Shown: positions 36,824-45,440, numbered from the stretch's first letter. The stretch is 61,746 bases of DNA from Boseongicola aestuarii (GCF_900184815.1 NZ_FXXQ01000014.1:1-61746), one strand, 5' to 3'. A program made the numbers and translations. The notes: generated by a model from the sequence alone, not told the origin.

Positions 36824-38194
36824 ATGCTGAAAAACGATCTACTAGAACAATGGGATCGCGAGAATTTCTTTCACCCCTCCACGCATTTGGCTGAATTTGC
36901 CCGGGGTAATCTGGCTCAGCGGGTCATCACCGGTGGCAAGGGCTGTCATATCGAGGATCGCGATGGCAACCGCAGCCTTGACGCCTTTGCGGGCCTCTAT
37001 TGTGTGAATGTTGGCTATGGCCGTCAGGACATCGCAGATGCGATTGCGGCGCAAGCCAAGGAATTGGCGTATTACCATTCCTATGTCGGTCACGGGACCG
37101 AAGCTAGCATCACGCTGGCCAAAATGATCATCGAACGCGCGCCTGATCACATGAGCAAAGTCTATTTTGGGCTTTCGGGCAGTGACGCAAATGAAACCAA
37201 CATCAAACTGATCTGGTACTATAACAACATCCTTAGCCGCCCCAAGAAGAAGAAAATCATCAGCCGTTGGCGCGGCTATCACGGGTCGGGTCTGATGACC
37301 GGCTCGCTGACAGGTCTCGAACTTTTTCACAACAAATTCGACCTGCCACTGGCTCAGGTGGTTCATACCGAAGCCCCGTATTACTTCCGCCGGGATAATC
37401 TGGACCAGACAGAAGAGCAGTTCGTCGCCCATTGTGTGGCGGAGCTGGAAGCCCTGATCGAGCGCGAAGGCCCCGATACCATAGCGGCCTTCATTGGTGA
37501 GCCAGTGCTCGGCACTGGTGGGATTGTCCCGCCGCCTGAAGGGTACTGGTCTGCCGTTCAGGCGGTGTTGGACAAGCACGACATCCTGCTGGTGGCGGAT
37601 GAAGTGGTCACGGGCTTTGGCAGGCTCGGCACGATGTTCGGGTCTGAGCATTATGGGATGAAGCCTGACCTGATCACCATTGCCAAGGGTCTAACCAGCG
37701 CCTATGCGCCGCTGTCTGGCAGCATTGTCAGTGACAAGATGTGGAAAGTGCTGGAGCAAGGGACAGATGAGAACGGCCCGATCGGCCATGGTTGGACCTA
37801 TTCGGCACACCCCATTGGGGCCGTGGCTGGCGTGGCCAACCTCAAGCTTCTTGACGAACTGAACCTGATCGACAACGCGGGCGCCGTCGGCACCTATCTG
37901 AACGCTCAGATGACTGATGCGTTGCTGGATCATGTCCATGTCGGGGAAGTGCGCGGCGAAGGTATGCTCTGTGCGGTAGAATTCGTTAAGGACCGAGGCA
38001 GCCGGACCTACTTTGATGCTGCGGACAAAATCGGACCACAGATCGCCACTTCGCTGGCCGCTCAAGGTGTGATTGCGCGAGCGATGCCGCAGGGAGACAT
38101 TCTGGGCTTTGCGCCACCGTTCTGCCTGACCCGCGAAGAGGCCGACACAGTTACCGCAGCGACTCTGCGCGCGGTGAAATCGGTTTTGGGATAG
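36824..38194 (+). CDS. atf: L-2,4-diaminobutyrate transaminase (class III)
   Basis: 456 residues of the omega-transaminase family. It shows FAGLYCVNVGYGR near residue 55, SGSDANETNIKL, the WRGYHGSGLMTGSLTG loop, DEVVTGFGRLG, and the PLP lysine in TIAKGLTSAYAPL. It moves the gamma-amino group of diaminobutyrate to give aspartate semialdehyde for Ssd. It is the last gene of the operon, 10 bp after ssd with a GAGGAG box. Confidence 0.9.
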   Translation: MLKNDLLEQWDRENFFHPSTHLAEFARGNLAQRVITGGKGCHIEDRDGNRSLDAFAGLYCVNVGYGRQDIADAIAAQAKELAYYHSYVGHGTEASITLAKMIIERAPDHMSKVYFGLSGSDANETNIKLIWYYNNILSRPKKKKIISRWRGYHGSGLMTGSLTGLELFHNKFDLPLAQVVHTEAPYYFRRDNLDQTEEQFVAHCVAELEALIEREGPDTIAAFIGEPVLGTGGIVPPPEGYWSAVQAVLDKHDILLVADEVVTGFGRLGTMFGSEHYGMKPDLITIAKGLTSAYAPLSGSIVSDKMWKVLEQGTDENGPIGHGWTYSAHPIGAVAGVANLKLLDELNLIDNAGAVGTYLNAQMTDALLDHVHVGEVRGEGMLCAVEFVKDRGSRTYFDAADKIGPQIATSLAAQGVIARAMPQGDILGFAPPFCLTREEADTVTAATLRAVKSVLG

Positions 38195-38552
38195 GGCAGC
38201 CGACCACCTGTCCAGTGGTCAATCCGACCACTGGACATAACAGCATGAGCATTGCACCAGAAGGCGGGTATTTTGCCAAGCCGACATGGTCTAGCTCAGA
38301 CTAGGCAGGTAAGGCTTTTACAAAAGGGGGCAGTCTTGGTCCGACAATTTGCAGCTGATGTGCAAAACCAAGCAAGTCGCACGAATGTCGTGCTGCGCAG
38401 ATTCCAGACCTTGCCAGCTTTAGGCTGAACGTCTTGAAAGTCCGCAAAGCGGAGCTTGATGCGCTTCACAGTGAATGACAGCATTGCGGAACATTGCAGT
38501 CATTCGCCCATCTGCACATGATCATAGCTTGGGCGGACGAAGTGGAGACACT
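38195..38552. other. Spacer after the ectoine operon
   Basis: 358 bp. An 11-bp perfect inverted repeat lies at 38210-38236; the rest shows no gene. AGTGGAG just before 38553 is the ribosome binding site of the methyltransferase gene. Confidence 0.5.
38210..38236. terminator. Strong hairpin after atf
   Basis: GTCCAGTGGTC-aatcc-GACCACTGGAC, an 11-bp perfect stem 16 bp after the operon stop. No U-tract follows, so it may act as a 3'-end stabiliser or an operator instead of a classic intrinsic terminator. Confidence 0.5.
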
Positions 38553-39173
38553 ATGGCAGAAGAACGAGTGAGCCACTGGGATGAGGTCTACGGCGAGAAA
38601 GACGATACCCAACTGAGCTGGCATCAGGATGATCCATCAACCTCAATAGAGCTTTGCGACGTGGCTGGAGTAGACAGTGACTCCTCCGTGATCGACATAG
38701 GTGGGGGAACATCACGCTTCGCCGAGCGCCTGATTAAACGTGGGCTCGCCGACATATCCGTGCTTGATGTGTCCGAGGCTGCCCTTGATCGATCTCGTCG
38801 GCAACTTGGACCCGTAAGTGAACAGATTCAATGGATTGCGGCCGATGTCACTAAATGGCGCCCGGAACGATGCTATGACATCTGGCACGATCGCGCAGTG
38901 TTTCATTTTCTCGTCGATGCCCACGAACGCATGGCCTACCGGGATCGACTTTATCGCTGCCTTCAACCGGGCAGCCACGCGATTATCGCCACATTTGCGC
39001 TCGACGGTCCCAAGAAATGCAGTGGATTGCCAGTCGTCCGCTATGATCCAGAAAGGTTAAACGAGGTGTTGGGTGATCGTTTCACTCTGGTTGCGGACCG
39101 CAGGGAGAAGCACAGTACACCTTGGGGAAGCACCCAATCTTTCCAATTCAGCTTGCTGCGCATGGGCCAGTAG
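38553..39173 (+). CDS. Class I SAM-dependent methyltransferase
   Basis: 206 residues; SAM-binding motif I is VIDIGGGTSRFAERL, and the second acidic motif SVLDVSEAALDRSRRQ, then IQWIAADVTKW. The N-terminus WDEVYGEKDDTQLSWHQ is typical of a family acting on small thiols or metalloids, but the substrate is not known. Start ATG 38553 has GTGGAG upstream. Confidence 0.8.
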   Translation: MAEERVSHWDEVYGEKDDTQLSWHQDDPSTSIELCDVAGVDSDSSVIDIGGGTSRFAERLIKRGLADISVLDVSEAALDRSRRQLGPVSEQIQWIAADVTKWRPERCYDIWHDRAVFHFLVDAHERMAYRDRLYRCLQPGSHAIIATFALDGPKKCSGLPVVRYDPERLNEVLGDRFTLVADRREKHSTPWGSTQSFQFSLLRMGQ

Positions 39174-39268
39174 TCACCAGAAAGCGATTGGCGGCGCGAA
39201 GGAGACATCCTTGGGCTTCGGTGAGGCTTGCGAGGCAACCTAGTGTCTCCCATGCCCGCCTTTTTGGA

Positions 39269-40111
39269 CTATTTGGCAGCTCTCAAATCAGCCTGCGCAT
39301 CGCGGATGATCGACCAGGACGAATGCAAAAACAATCCGGCGACCCCAAAGGCAACGATCAGATCAGGCCACCCGTTGTCGAGCCACGCGACAAGACCAGC
39401 CGCCATGACGACGGCTGTGTTGCCGATAGCGTCGTTGCGTGAGAATAGCCAAACTGCTCGCATGTTCGCATCACCTTTGCGGAACCGCAGGAGTGGCAGC
39501 ACGGCGAGAATGTTCACGACCAGAGCAACGATCCCGAACAAGCCCATCAGAGTCGCATCCGGCATGGTCTGGGTGAATACCCTCCACAGCGTTATCGCGA
39601 ACACACCAAGACCAAGAATGCCGAGGAATATGCCTTGGATAAGAGCAGATCGCGCCCGCCACGCAAGGCTCCAACCGATGGCCAGAAGGCCAAGAAATGT
39701 AATGAGGCCGTCACCAATAAAGTCGAGCGCGTCCGCCTTGACGGCCTGTGATCCAGCCAGAAAACCCCCAACCATCTCTACCATGCCATAACCGACATTC
39801 AGAAGGACGACGATCCAAAGAGCGCGGCGGTAGGCCGGGTCATGGTGCACCTTGCCGACTTGAGCATCCTCGTCGCCCTCGATGCGGGCAAATCCGTAGC
39901 CTGTCGTAGCGACTGCTTCTTCGATCTTCGGCAGAAGCCCCTCGGATACATAAAGGGTCATGATGTGAGTGGCGGCAGATACCATTACCGCTTCTGGCGC
40001 AATTCCGACGGTCTGTGCGGCGCGTTCTATCCGCGCCGCATCCCTGGCGCAGTCCATGCCTGAGACAAGGTATCGAATAGGTTGAGCGTCGGAAAGTTGC
40101 GTGTCGGTCAT
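39269..40111 (-). CDS. Cation diffusion facilitator transporter with degenerate N-terminal HMA domain
   Basis: 280 residues: the first 70 form an HMA-like fold (YLVSGMDCARDAARIERAAQ, MTLYVSEGLLPKIEEAVATTGYGF) in which the second Cys of the GMDCxxC motif is Asp. Then come six membrane helices of the CDF family with metal-site residues in GSQAVKADALDFIGDG and FSRNDAIGNTAVVMAAG. It probably exports a divalent metal. ATG 40111 is preferred to the TTG at 40135. An IS3-end remnant sits 46 bp upstream and may have replaced its regulator or promoter. Confidence 0.8.
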   Translation of the reverse strand: MTDTQLSDAQPIRYLVSGMDCARDAARIERAAQTVGIAPEAVMVSAATHIMTLYVSEGLLPKIEEAVATTGYGFARIEGDEDAQVGKVHHDPAYRRALWIVVLLNVGYGMVEMVGGFLAGSQAVKADALDFIGDGLITFLGLLAIGWSLAWRARSALIQGIFLGILGLGVFAITLWRVFTQTMPDATLMGLFGIVALVVNILAVLPLLRFRKGDANMRAVWLFSRNDAIGNTAVVMAAGLVAWLDNGWPDLIVAFGVAGLFLHSSWSIIRDAQADLRAAK

Positions 40112-40156
40112 TTTGACAAAGTAGACCCGGTGCAATCAAGAGCCAAACGGTTAGAT

Positions 40157-40180
40157 GACTGGACCAGTCAGATCAGTCTA
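40157..40180 (+). repeat. Degraded IS3-type terminal repeat
   Basis: GGACCAGTCAGATCAG-TCTA matches the IS end at 102-127, but the last bases (GGCA) are lost. No transposase is attached. Confidence 0.6.
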
Positions 40181-40335
40181 ACCCGCCCGCCAAAGCCCTC
40201 TATAAGGATGAGAAAAATTCCGGCGCCGCGAGATTCAGAGCGACTTCAAAGGGCCTATTGGGTCTCTAGGACTTCCTGCAACCGACCTATCTCCCAAATA
40301 GCGAACACGCAGTGATATCTCTCTCGGAGTTTCAC

Positions 40336-40349
40336 GTCCGCGCGCGGAC
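40336..40349. promoter_or_regulatory. Palindrome upstream of the XRE regulator
   Basis: A perfect 14-bp palindrome, GTCCGCG-CGCGGAC, lies 54 bp before the start of the XRE gene. It could be an autoregulatory operator. Confidence 0.4.
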
Positions 40350-40403
40350 TTCGATGCGCCTTCTACTATTAAGTATCAGCAACTTAACAAAGTGAAGGCT
40401 CCA

Positions 40404-40799
40404 ATGATCTCATCTGCTACGGCCCGAATGCTCGACGAGGCAATTCAGAACTCTCCGCTCACCCAAGCAGAGATCGCAAAGGCGGCAGGGTTTCCGAAAC
40501 CCAACATCCTCTCGATGATGAAAAATGGACTTACGAAAGTACCGCTGGCCCGTGTGCCGGCCCTTGCACAAGTCCTTGGTATTGATCAATCACAGTTTCT
40601 CGACAGTGCCTTGGCGGAGTATCACCCCGAGGTTCATGAAGTCTTCACAGAAGTTCTTGGGCTGCCGCTTGAGCCCGATGAAGAAGAATTGCTCTGCTTG
40701 TATCGCATTGCGAACATAAACGGGAATATCCGACTGGAGGGTCCGCTGAAGGACGCGATCATGAATCTCCTCGAGCTGGCGAATTTGGCTTACGATTGA
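40404..40799 (+). CDS. XRE-family helix-turn-helix regulator
   Basis: 131 residues. The N-terminal HTH is LTQAEIAKAAGFPKPNILSMMKNGLTKVPLARVPALAQVLGI. The C-terminal part (VHEVFTEVLGLPLEPDEEELLCLYRI then GPLKDAIMNLLELANL) is helical and unfamiliar. ATG 40404 follows GAAGG at a suitable distance. It precedes the HUH endonuclease by about 210 bp and probably controls that gene (inference). Confidence 0.75.
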   Translation: MISSATARMLDEAIQNSPLTQAEIAKAAGFPKPNILSMMKNGLTKVPLARVPALAQVLGIDQSQFLDSALAEYHPEVHEVFTEVLGLPLEPDEEELLCLYRIANINGNIRLEGPLKDAIMNLLELANLAYD

Positions 40800-40945
40800 G
40801 GGGCTCTCAGATTCGCGCATAGGGCGACGTGAGGGCGCGGGGTTAGGAGAGCTCACATTGGTGCCCCAACGCGCCCTACGGCGCCTATGTGCGCTCTCAG
40901 CGCCATTTGCGCTATTGCCGCGAATGCGTCCGGGTGAGTCCACTT
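40800..40945. other. GC-rich intergenic structure, copy 1
   Basis: The spacer after the XRE gene begins GGGGCTCTCAGATTCGCGC-ATAGG and later has CCTATGTGCGC, giving imperfect inverted segments. A related layout (TTCGCGCGTAGG ... CCTATGCGCGG) lies at 43403-43500 after the exonuclease gene. Confidence 0.4.
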
Positions 40946-41011
40946 AGATGGATAAAATATTTTCTAAAACGGATCTTATAATTATGCGGAACATGCTTAG
41001 TCATTATTAGC

Positions 41012-41512
41012 ATGTCGAATTTCCCATCCCCCGATGACCGAGTATTTGCAAAACGTGGGCGCGACGAGATGCGCCGATGGCTGAGTGAGAAACATTTTAC
41101 TCATTTTGTAACCCTTGCCTTTAACGAGCCTGAAGTGGGCAAAATGCGCATGCGGCAGAGTCTTAAACACTGGGATGCATGCGCCAATCGGGCGCTATTG
41201 GGAAAGCGGTGGCGTAAAAAGGTCGATGAGCGCTTGAATTGGATAGCGATTCCAGAAAAGCAACAGGCCAACCCACACTGGCACGTTCTCATGCAGATTT
41301 TACCTGATCAGTTCGAGGAATTCGAAGAGCGCGAACCTTACTTGGGCTTCGAAGATGTCTTAAGCACTCTGTGGAGAAAGATCGTTCCGAGCGGCACTGT
41401 TGATGTTCAGCTTGTTGAATCCAAGGGCGCGCACACTTATGTCACCAAGCAGTTGAATATTCCCGAGAACTTCGAGGATTTCGTCGTCTTTTGGGAATTT
41501 TTTGAGCTCTAA
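41012..41512 (+). CDS. Small HUH-type endonuclease (replication initiator/relaxase-like)
   Basis: 166 residues with the three motifs of single-tyrosine HUH nucleases in order: HFVTLAF (31-37), the metal-binding HWH at 89-91 in NPHWHVLMQI, and the catalytic Tyr143 in HTYVTKQL (Y-x2-K). Such enzymes nick one strand at an origin or transposon end and stay linked through the Tyr. There is no helicase or primase domain. Its neighbours are the XRE regulator upstream and an 18-bp-arm hairpin 119 bp downstream. I cannot name a family; it is too unlike IS200/IS605 or RAYT transposases. Function is inferred from motifs only. Confidence 0.65.
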   Translation: MSNFPSPDDRVFAKRGRDEMRRWLSEKHFTHFVTLAFNEPEVGKMRMRQSLKHWDACANRALLGKRWRKKVDERLNWIAIPEKQQANPHWHVLMQILPDQFEEFEEREPYLGFEDVLSTLWRKIVPSGTVDVQLVESKGAHTYVTKQLNIPENFEDFVVFWEFFEL

Positions 41513-41963
41513 ACAGTGCACAACTGGCCCTGGTGCAACGCTTCGGGGACGCCTCTAGAGTTCCGCTCAATGCAAGCCGTTTCAGAACGGTAATTGCGAA
41601 GCTTTGCCAAATGACCATGTGCGTAAGCGACGGCAACCAGATGAGGACGGCGAAGAGTGCTGCCCCGCAAGGGAGCAGTAGCTTTGGTGTCCTCATCTGG
41701 TTGCCGAAACGATGCGAGGCGAAGCCGAGCGAGTTGAGGCAAAAAAGAGAGAGAAAAACCTTTCCTTCAATCGATTTCAACAGCCTCCGCACTGCTTGAG
41801 CCGACGATAAGGAAGTAGAAAGATCGTTCACGCTCTTATCTGCATCCTATCCCTAAGGATTGTCGTGTGTATGTTGTGACACTCAATAAACATTACCCCG
41901 TTGAAAGTTCACTCTTATAGTTAATTAGTTGATCACGGCTGATAGGCAGGCAGATAACACCGG
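41513..41963. other. Spacer between HUH gene and exonuclease gene
   Basis: 450 bp dominated by the long inverted repeat at 41631-41706. The remainder, including AT-rich 41865-41930 before the exonuclease start, contains no recognisable gene. Confidence 0.5.
41631..41706. repeat. Long hairpin next to the HUH gene
   Basis: Left arm CGGCAACCAGATGAGGAC (41631-41648) and right arm GTCCTCATCTGGTTGCCG (41689-41706) are perfect 18-bp inverted copies. The 40-nt interior (with GTGCTGCCCC and GGGAGCAG) can pair imperfectly to extend the stem. It could be a double-strand or single-strand origin, a transposon end, or a structured RNA. Confidence 0.75.
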
Positions 41964-43373
41964 ATGCCATTCGCTTTCTACGATCTCGAGACGACCGGGC
42001 GCTCTGCTGCATTCGATCATCCGCTGCAGTTTGCGGCCATCTATACGGATGATGACTTCAATGTTCTTGAGACGGTCAATCTGCGCTGTCGATTATCACC
42101 GCATGTTCTTCCTTCACCGGGGGCTCTTGCGGTCACCGGTGTCTCACTGGATCAGATAACGGACCCGACTCTCCCCAGCTGGTTTGAGATGATGGGAGAG
42201 ATACGAGAGATCATTGAACGCTGGTCTCCGTCGACTTGGACGGGCTTCAACTCTCTTCGCTTCGATGATCCGATGATGCGACAGTCGTTTTTCCAGACCT
42301 TGCAACCGCAGGTCTATGCCATGCAGTTGTATGGGAACTCGCGGCTCGATGTTATGGCGATGATGTATGCCGTCTATGTCTTTCAAACGGATTGCTTTGA
42401 GTGGCCACTGAACGGTCTTGGCAAGTTAAGTTTCAAGCTTGAAGACCTTGCCGCTGCGAATGGGTTCAATGACCACGTTGCACATGATGCGCTGGGAGAT
42501 GTTCGGGCGACCATTCACTTGCTGGATCAAGTTCGCTCTCAAGCTCCTGACGTCTATCGGCAGTTTCTGCGCAACCGGGACAAACAGCATGTCATCGAAT
42601 TGCTTCGTTCGGGACAGTCGTTGCAGATCGTTGAGCGCTTCGGTGGGCCTCCGCGATCGGTGATCGGGGTAGGGTGCGGGTTCGATGCGAGTTACCCCGG
42701 ACGGGGGATTTTCTTGGACGTTACACGCGTCGACCCGCGAGAACTTGAAACGGCATCCGTAGCGGACCTCGTGGGTTTGATTGGACAGTCACCGAAAGTC
42801 GTGAAGCCGGTGAAGACGAATGCGACGCCCGCTCTCTTTGCATTGTCAGATGCAGACCCGATGATTGCTGATCGTGCGGCTTATGTCGGTCCCAATTCTG
42901 ATCTGCAGGAACGGATGGGGCGGGCCATGGCGCAGCACTATTCAGAAACCTACCCACCGCCAGGGGATGACGAAGAAATACGGGTCGAGGATCGTATCTA
43001 TCACGGGTTCTACAGTCTGGCGGATAAAGAACGCCTAACCCTGTTTCAGTCCTGCGAGACTTGGGAAGAACGCGTCGCCTTGATGGGTGGCTTTGAGGAT
43101 GATCGCTTGCAGCAACTGGCCATGCGTCTGGTCTTTCTGGAGCGACCCGATCTCTTGAGTGAGTGTGTTGGTGCAGCAGCAAGTGCCAACCTTCTCGCGA
43201 GATGGACTGCTGACGAGGTGCCGGAGAATGGGTGGTCAACATTTTCGAGTGTCGAAACCGAACTTCAGAAGATAGAAGCCTCGGGCGAGATTGATGCGCA
43301 GCAAGCGGCTGACTTAAGAGAGTTCTATGCCGAGCGTCGGCGCACCGTTGAGGCAATCGCGGGTGCTCACTGA
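41964..43373 (+). CDS. sbcB: Exodeoxyribonuclease I (SbcB family)
   Basis: 469 residues. The DEDD-type 3'-5' exonuclease domain shows AFYDLETTG (Exo I, Asp and Glu), GFNSLRFDDPMMRQSFF (Exo II), and HDALGDVRATIHL (Exo III). The SH3-like and C-terminal extension follow (DEEIRVEDRIYHGF, ERPDLL). ExoI degrades single-stranded DNA in recombination and mismatch repair. Here it sits between the HUH gene and a recombinase pair, so processing of single-strand intermediates of a mobile element is a plausible role (inference). Confidence 0.88.
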   Translation: MPFAFYDLETTGRSAAFDHPLQFAAIYTDDDFNVLETVNLRCRLSPHVLPSPGALAVTGVSLDQITDPTLPSWFEMMGEIREIIERWSPSTWTGFNSLRFDDPMMRQSFFQTLQPQVYAMQLYGNSRLDVMAMMYAVYVFQTDCFEWPLNGLGKLSFKLEDLAAANGFNDHVAHDALGDVRATIHLLDQVRSQAPDVYRQFLRNRDKQHVIELLRSGQSLQIVERFGGPPRSVIGVGCGFDASYPGRGIFLDVTRVDPRELETASVADLVGLIGQSPKVVKPVKTNATPALFALSDADPMIADRAAYVGPNSDLQERMGRAMAQHYSETYPPPGDDEEIRVEDRIYHGFYSLADKERLTLFQSCETWEERVALMGGFEDDRLQQLAMRLVFLERPDLLSECVGAAASANLLARWTADEVPENGWSTFSSVETELQKIEASGEIDAQQAADLREFYAERRRTVEAIAGAH

Positions 43374-43568
43374 GCGGTTTCCGATGCTGCTCTTTCTATC
43401 AATGAAGGGGCTTCTAATTCGCGCGTAGGCCGCGGCTGGTTGCTTCCTTGAGGGTAGGGGGCAAATTGCCGCTAATGCGCCCCTATGCGCGGTTCTCGAG
43501 CCCTCTGAGCGTGTCGGACAGTAGGCTTAGATGAAGTGACCGGAGACCTGTCGATGACAAGCGTGTCG
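43374..43568. other. GC-rich intergenic structure, copy 2
   Basis: It contains TTCGCGCGTAGG (about 43418) and CCTATGCGCGG (about 43483), a layout shared with 40800-40945. It ends with GATGACA-agcg-TGTCGTCAT, a small hairpin between the convergent exonuclease and recombinase-like genes. Confidence 0.4.
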
Positions 43569-44267
43569 TCATGTGTCGTTGGCAAGTTCCTCTGCACGAT
43601 CGAGCATGCGCTTGACCGAAGCGGCCGACCAAGCGCCACCCCACGCAGTTCGAAGCTCGAGCTTGTTTGCCTCTTCTGCGATGGTCTTCAAAGTTGCTTT
43701 CTCACCTTTCTCTTGGAGACTTTTGCGGATCTTAGACAACATTCCTGCAAGCTGATCAGCTTTTGCTGCCCGACTTTTGGCGGATTGAAGGCGGGCTCTT
43801 CGTGTCTGTCTTCTGCGGCGCTTTGCGGACCTGTCATCATCCGGCTTCGGCGACTTCTCGATCGGGATCGGTCGATCTACAGACATCAGTTCTTCGAGGT
43901 CTGCTCGTTGCAATGATGCCAGCGGTCTCGCCTCATATCGCGCTTCCCAGAATACGGGGCCGAAAGGCGCGAGTTCTTCTAGCAATTGCCGGCGTTTTCG
44001 AAAGGGTGTCTTGTAGAATATTCTACGGAAGTCATCGATGATGACTTTCGACTTGTTTTGAACTGCCCAGATGAGATGTTGCCTGAGCGTGGGTAGTGAC
44101 TTCAGACTTTCCACACGCACGCACTTTTCTACGTAGATTTCCGGGCTGTCTTCTCCGCAAGCCGAAAACACAAAGCTAAGCTTTTCGATCTGATGCTGTC
44201 GTGCCGGATACTTCTCGGGAGACGAAGTCGCCTTGGCGCCAGTTGAGAGGAAGACGTAGCCATGCAT
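43569..44267 (-). CDS. Degenerate serine-recombinase-like protein A
   Basis: 232 residues. The start HGYVFLSTGAKATSSPEKYPARQHQIEKL aligns by eye with the resolvase start (Y-x-R-V-S-T). Ser8 is kept, but the adjacent Arg is Phe. DDFRRIFYKTPFRKRRQLLEELAPFGPVFWEARYE resembles the second active-site segment. A basic helical linker leads to AEEANKLELRTAWGGAWSAASVKRMLDRA, the C-terminal DNA-binding pattern of resolvases. It diverges from integrase A. A paralogue lies at 51190-51903. Whether it recombines DNA, regulates, or acts as a directionality factor is unknown. Confidence 0.6.
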   Translation of the reverse strand: MHGYVFLSTGAKATSSPEKYPARQHQIEKLSFVFSACGEDSPEIYVEKCVRVESLKSLPTLRQHLIWAVQNKSKVIIDDFRRIFYKTPFRKRRQLLEELAPFGPVFWEARYEARPLASLQRADLEELMSVDRPIPIEKSPKPDDDRSAKRRRRQTRRARLQSAKSRAAKADQLAGMLSKIRKSLQEKGEKATLKTIAEEANKLELRTAWGGAWSAASVKRMLDRAEELANDT

Positions 44268-44492
44268 GAGCGTATTTTACGTTTGTGTGCTTAAAACACA
44301 AGTGAGAAAGTGGTCATTCAGTTGGAAAGTCCGGTGTTCTTGTAGGGACTGCGTTGGGTTTCGGTAGGGTCTCTATCGCAGCGTGCTCTCGAAAAAAGTA
44401 ATAAAAATCATAGGCTTTCATGGAATAACGCCCGACAGAGCGATTTCTCTCCTGTATAATGCTCGCACAGCAAGAATAATGGAGAGCACCTC
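44268..44492. promoter_or_regulatory. Divergent control region A of the recombinase pair
   Basis: It shares with region B (51904-52128) the segment ACACAAGTGAGAAAGTGGTC, a CTTGTAGG box and a second GGGTTT-CGTAGGG box. A third, truncated copy is found at about 57454-57490 beside attR. Confidence 0.6.
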
Positions 44493-45440
44493 ATGTCCGC
44501 CCATAAGAAAACTGTCGCTGATGCTTGCGAAAGCTGGCTGAAATCCTGTCGTCGAAACGAGCTTGAGCGCTCGACGCTTAAGGCTTACCGTAGTCATGTC
44601 AGAGTTCATATTGAACCGAGGATAGCAGATCTTCTGCTCACTGATCTTACGCGTGGTGTCGTGCGTGAATTCCTTGATGATCTTCAGGACGACGGGGTGT
44701 CTCATGCGCTCGCCCGGAAAGTCATGGTTAGTCTCAGATCCATCTTGTCTGAAGCTGTGGAACGCGAGTGGATCGCCACGAACGTTGCGGTGGAGGTCAA
44801 GGTAAAGCGAAAGGCTCGAGCGCGTGCTGATGAGCGAATTGTTCCCACGAAGGATGAAATCCGGCTGATCATCGAAAACGCTCCCGAGAGCCATCGCGCG
44901 ATGTTCATTACAGCGATCTTTACCGGTATGAGGATCTCAGAGCTCAGGGGGCTGACTTGGGATGCCGTCGACTTTGATCGGAACATCGTTCGTGTTCTTC
45001 AGAGAGCTGATGAGTTCAACGAGATCGGTTATCCGAAGAGCAGGGCGGGCATACGGGACATCCCCATGGCCCCGATCGTCAGCGCCACTCTCAAGGCGTG
45101 GATACGAAAGGTGCCTCAGAGCGAGTTGAACCTCGTGTTCCCGAACTCTGTCGGCAAGGTTCAGAACTACTCCAATATCTACAATCGCATCTTCAAACCG
45201 ATGTTGGTCAAGAACGGAATTGTGGATGGGAATGCAAAGGCGAGGTTTGGGATTCACGCACTACGGCATGCGGCGGCCTCGCTGTTCATTGAGCAGGGAT
45301 GGAATCCGAAGAAGGTCCAGACGCTGCTTGGGCACGCAACCATCATGATGACAATGGATGTCTACGGCCATCTCTTCGAAAACCCTGAAGAGGACGTCTC
45401 CATGTTCGAGAAGTTGGAGCGAGACTTGCTTGCAGCTTGA
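44493..45440 (+). CDS. Tyrosine integrase A
   Basis: 315 residues. N-terminal SAM-like domain (ADACESWLKSCRRNELERSTLKAYRSH), then the catalytic domain with R147 in TGMRISEL, a likely hairpin Lys182, H255-A-L-R258-H, H281 in LLGHAT and nucleophile Tyr291 in DVYGHLF. All catalytic residues are present. From about 44745 to 45375 the DNA is almost identical to integrase B, while the first 84 residues differ at many sites. It starts at ATG 44493 after GGAGAGCACC. Confidence 0.93.
   Translation: MSAHKKTVADACESWLKSCRRNELERSTLKAYRSHVRVHIEPRIADLLLTDLTRGVVREFLDDLQDDGVSHALARKVMVSLRSILSEAVEREWIATNVAVEVKVKRKARARADERIVPTKDEIRLIIENAPESHRAMFITAIFTGMRISELRGLTWDAVDFDRNIVRVLQRADEFNEIGYPKSRAGIRDIPMAPIVSATLKAWIRKVPQSELNLVFPNSVGKVQNYSNIYNRIFKPMLVKNGIVDGNAKARFGIHALRHAAASLFIEQGWNPKKVQTLLGHATIMMTMDVYGHLFENPEEDVSMFEKLERDLLAA

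Noticed and set aside
41012-41512. IS200/IS605 or RAYT transposase
   Set aside because: The order and spacing of motifs (HWH at 89-91, YVTK at 143-146) and the N-terminus do not match those families as I know them. No TnpB or REP-type ends flank the gene.
41631-41706. Integron attC site
   Set aside because: The arms do not carry the RYYYAAC/GTTRRRY boxes in the right places, and the only integrases in the window lack an integron-type insertion. A plain long hairpin is the safer call.
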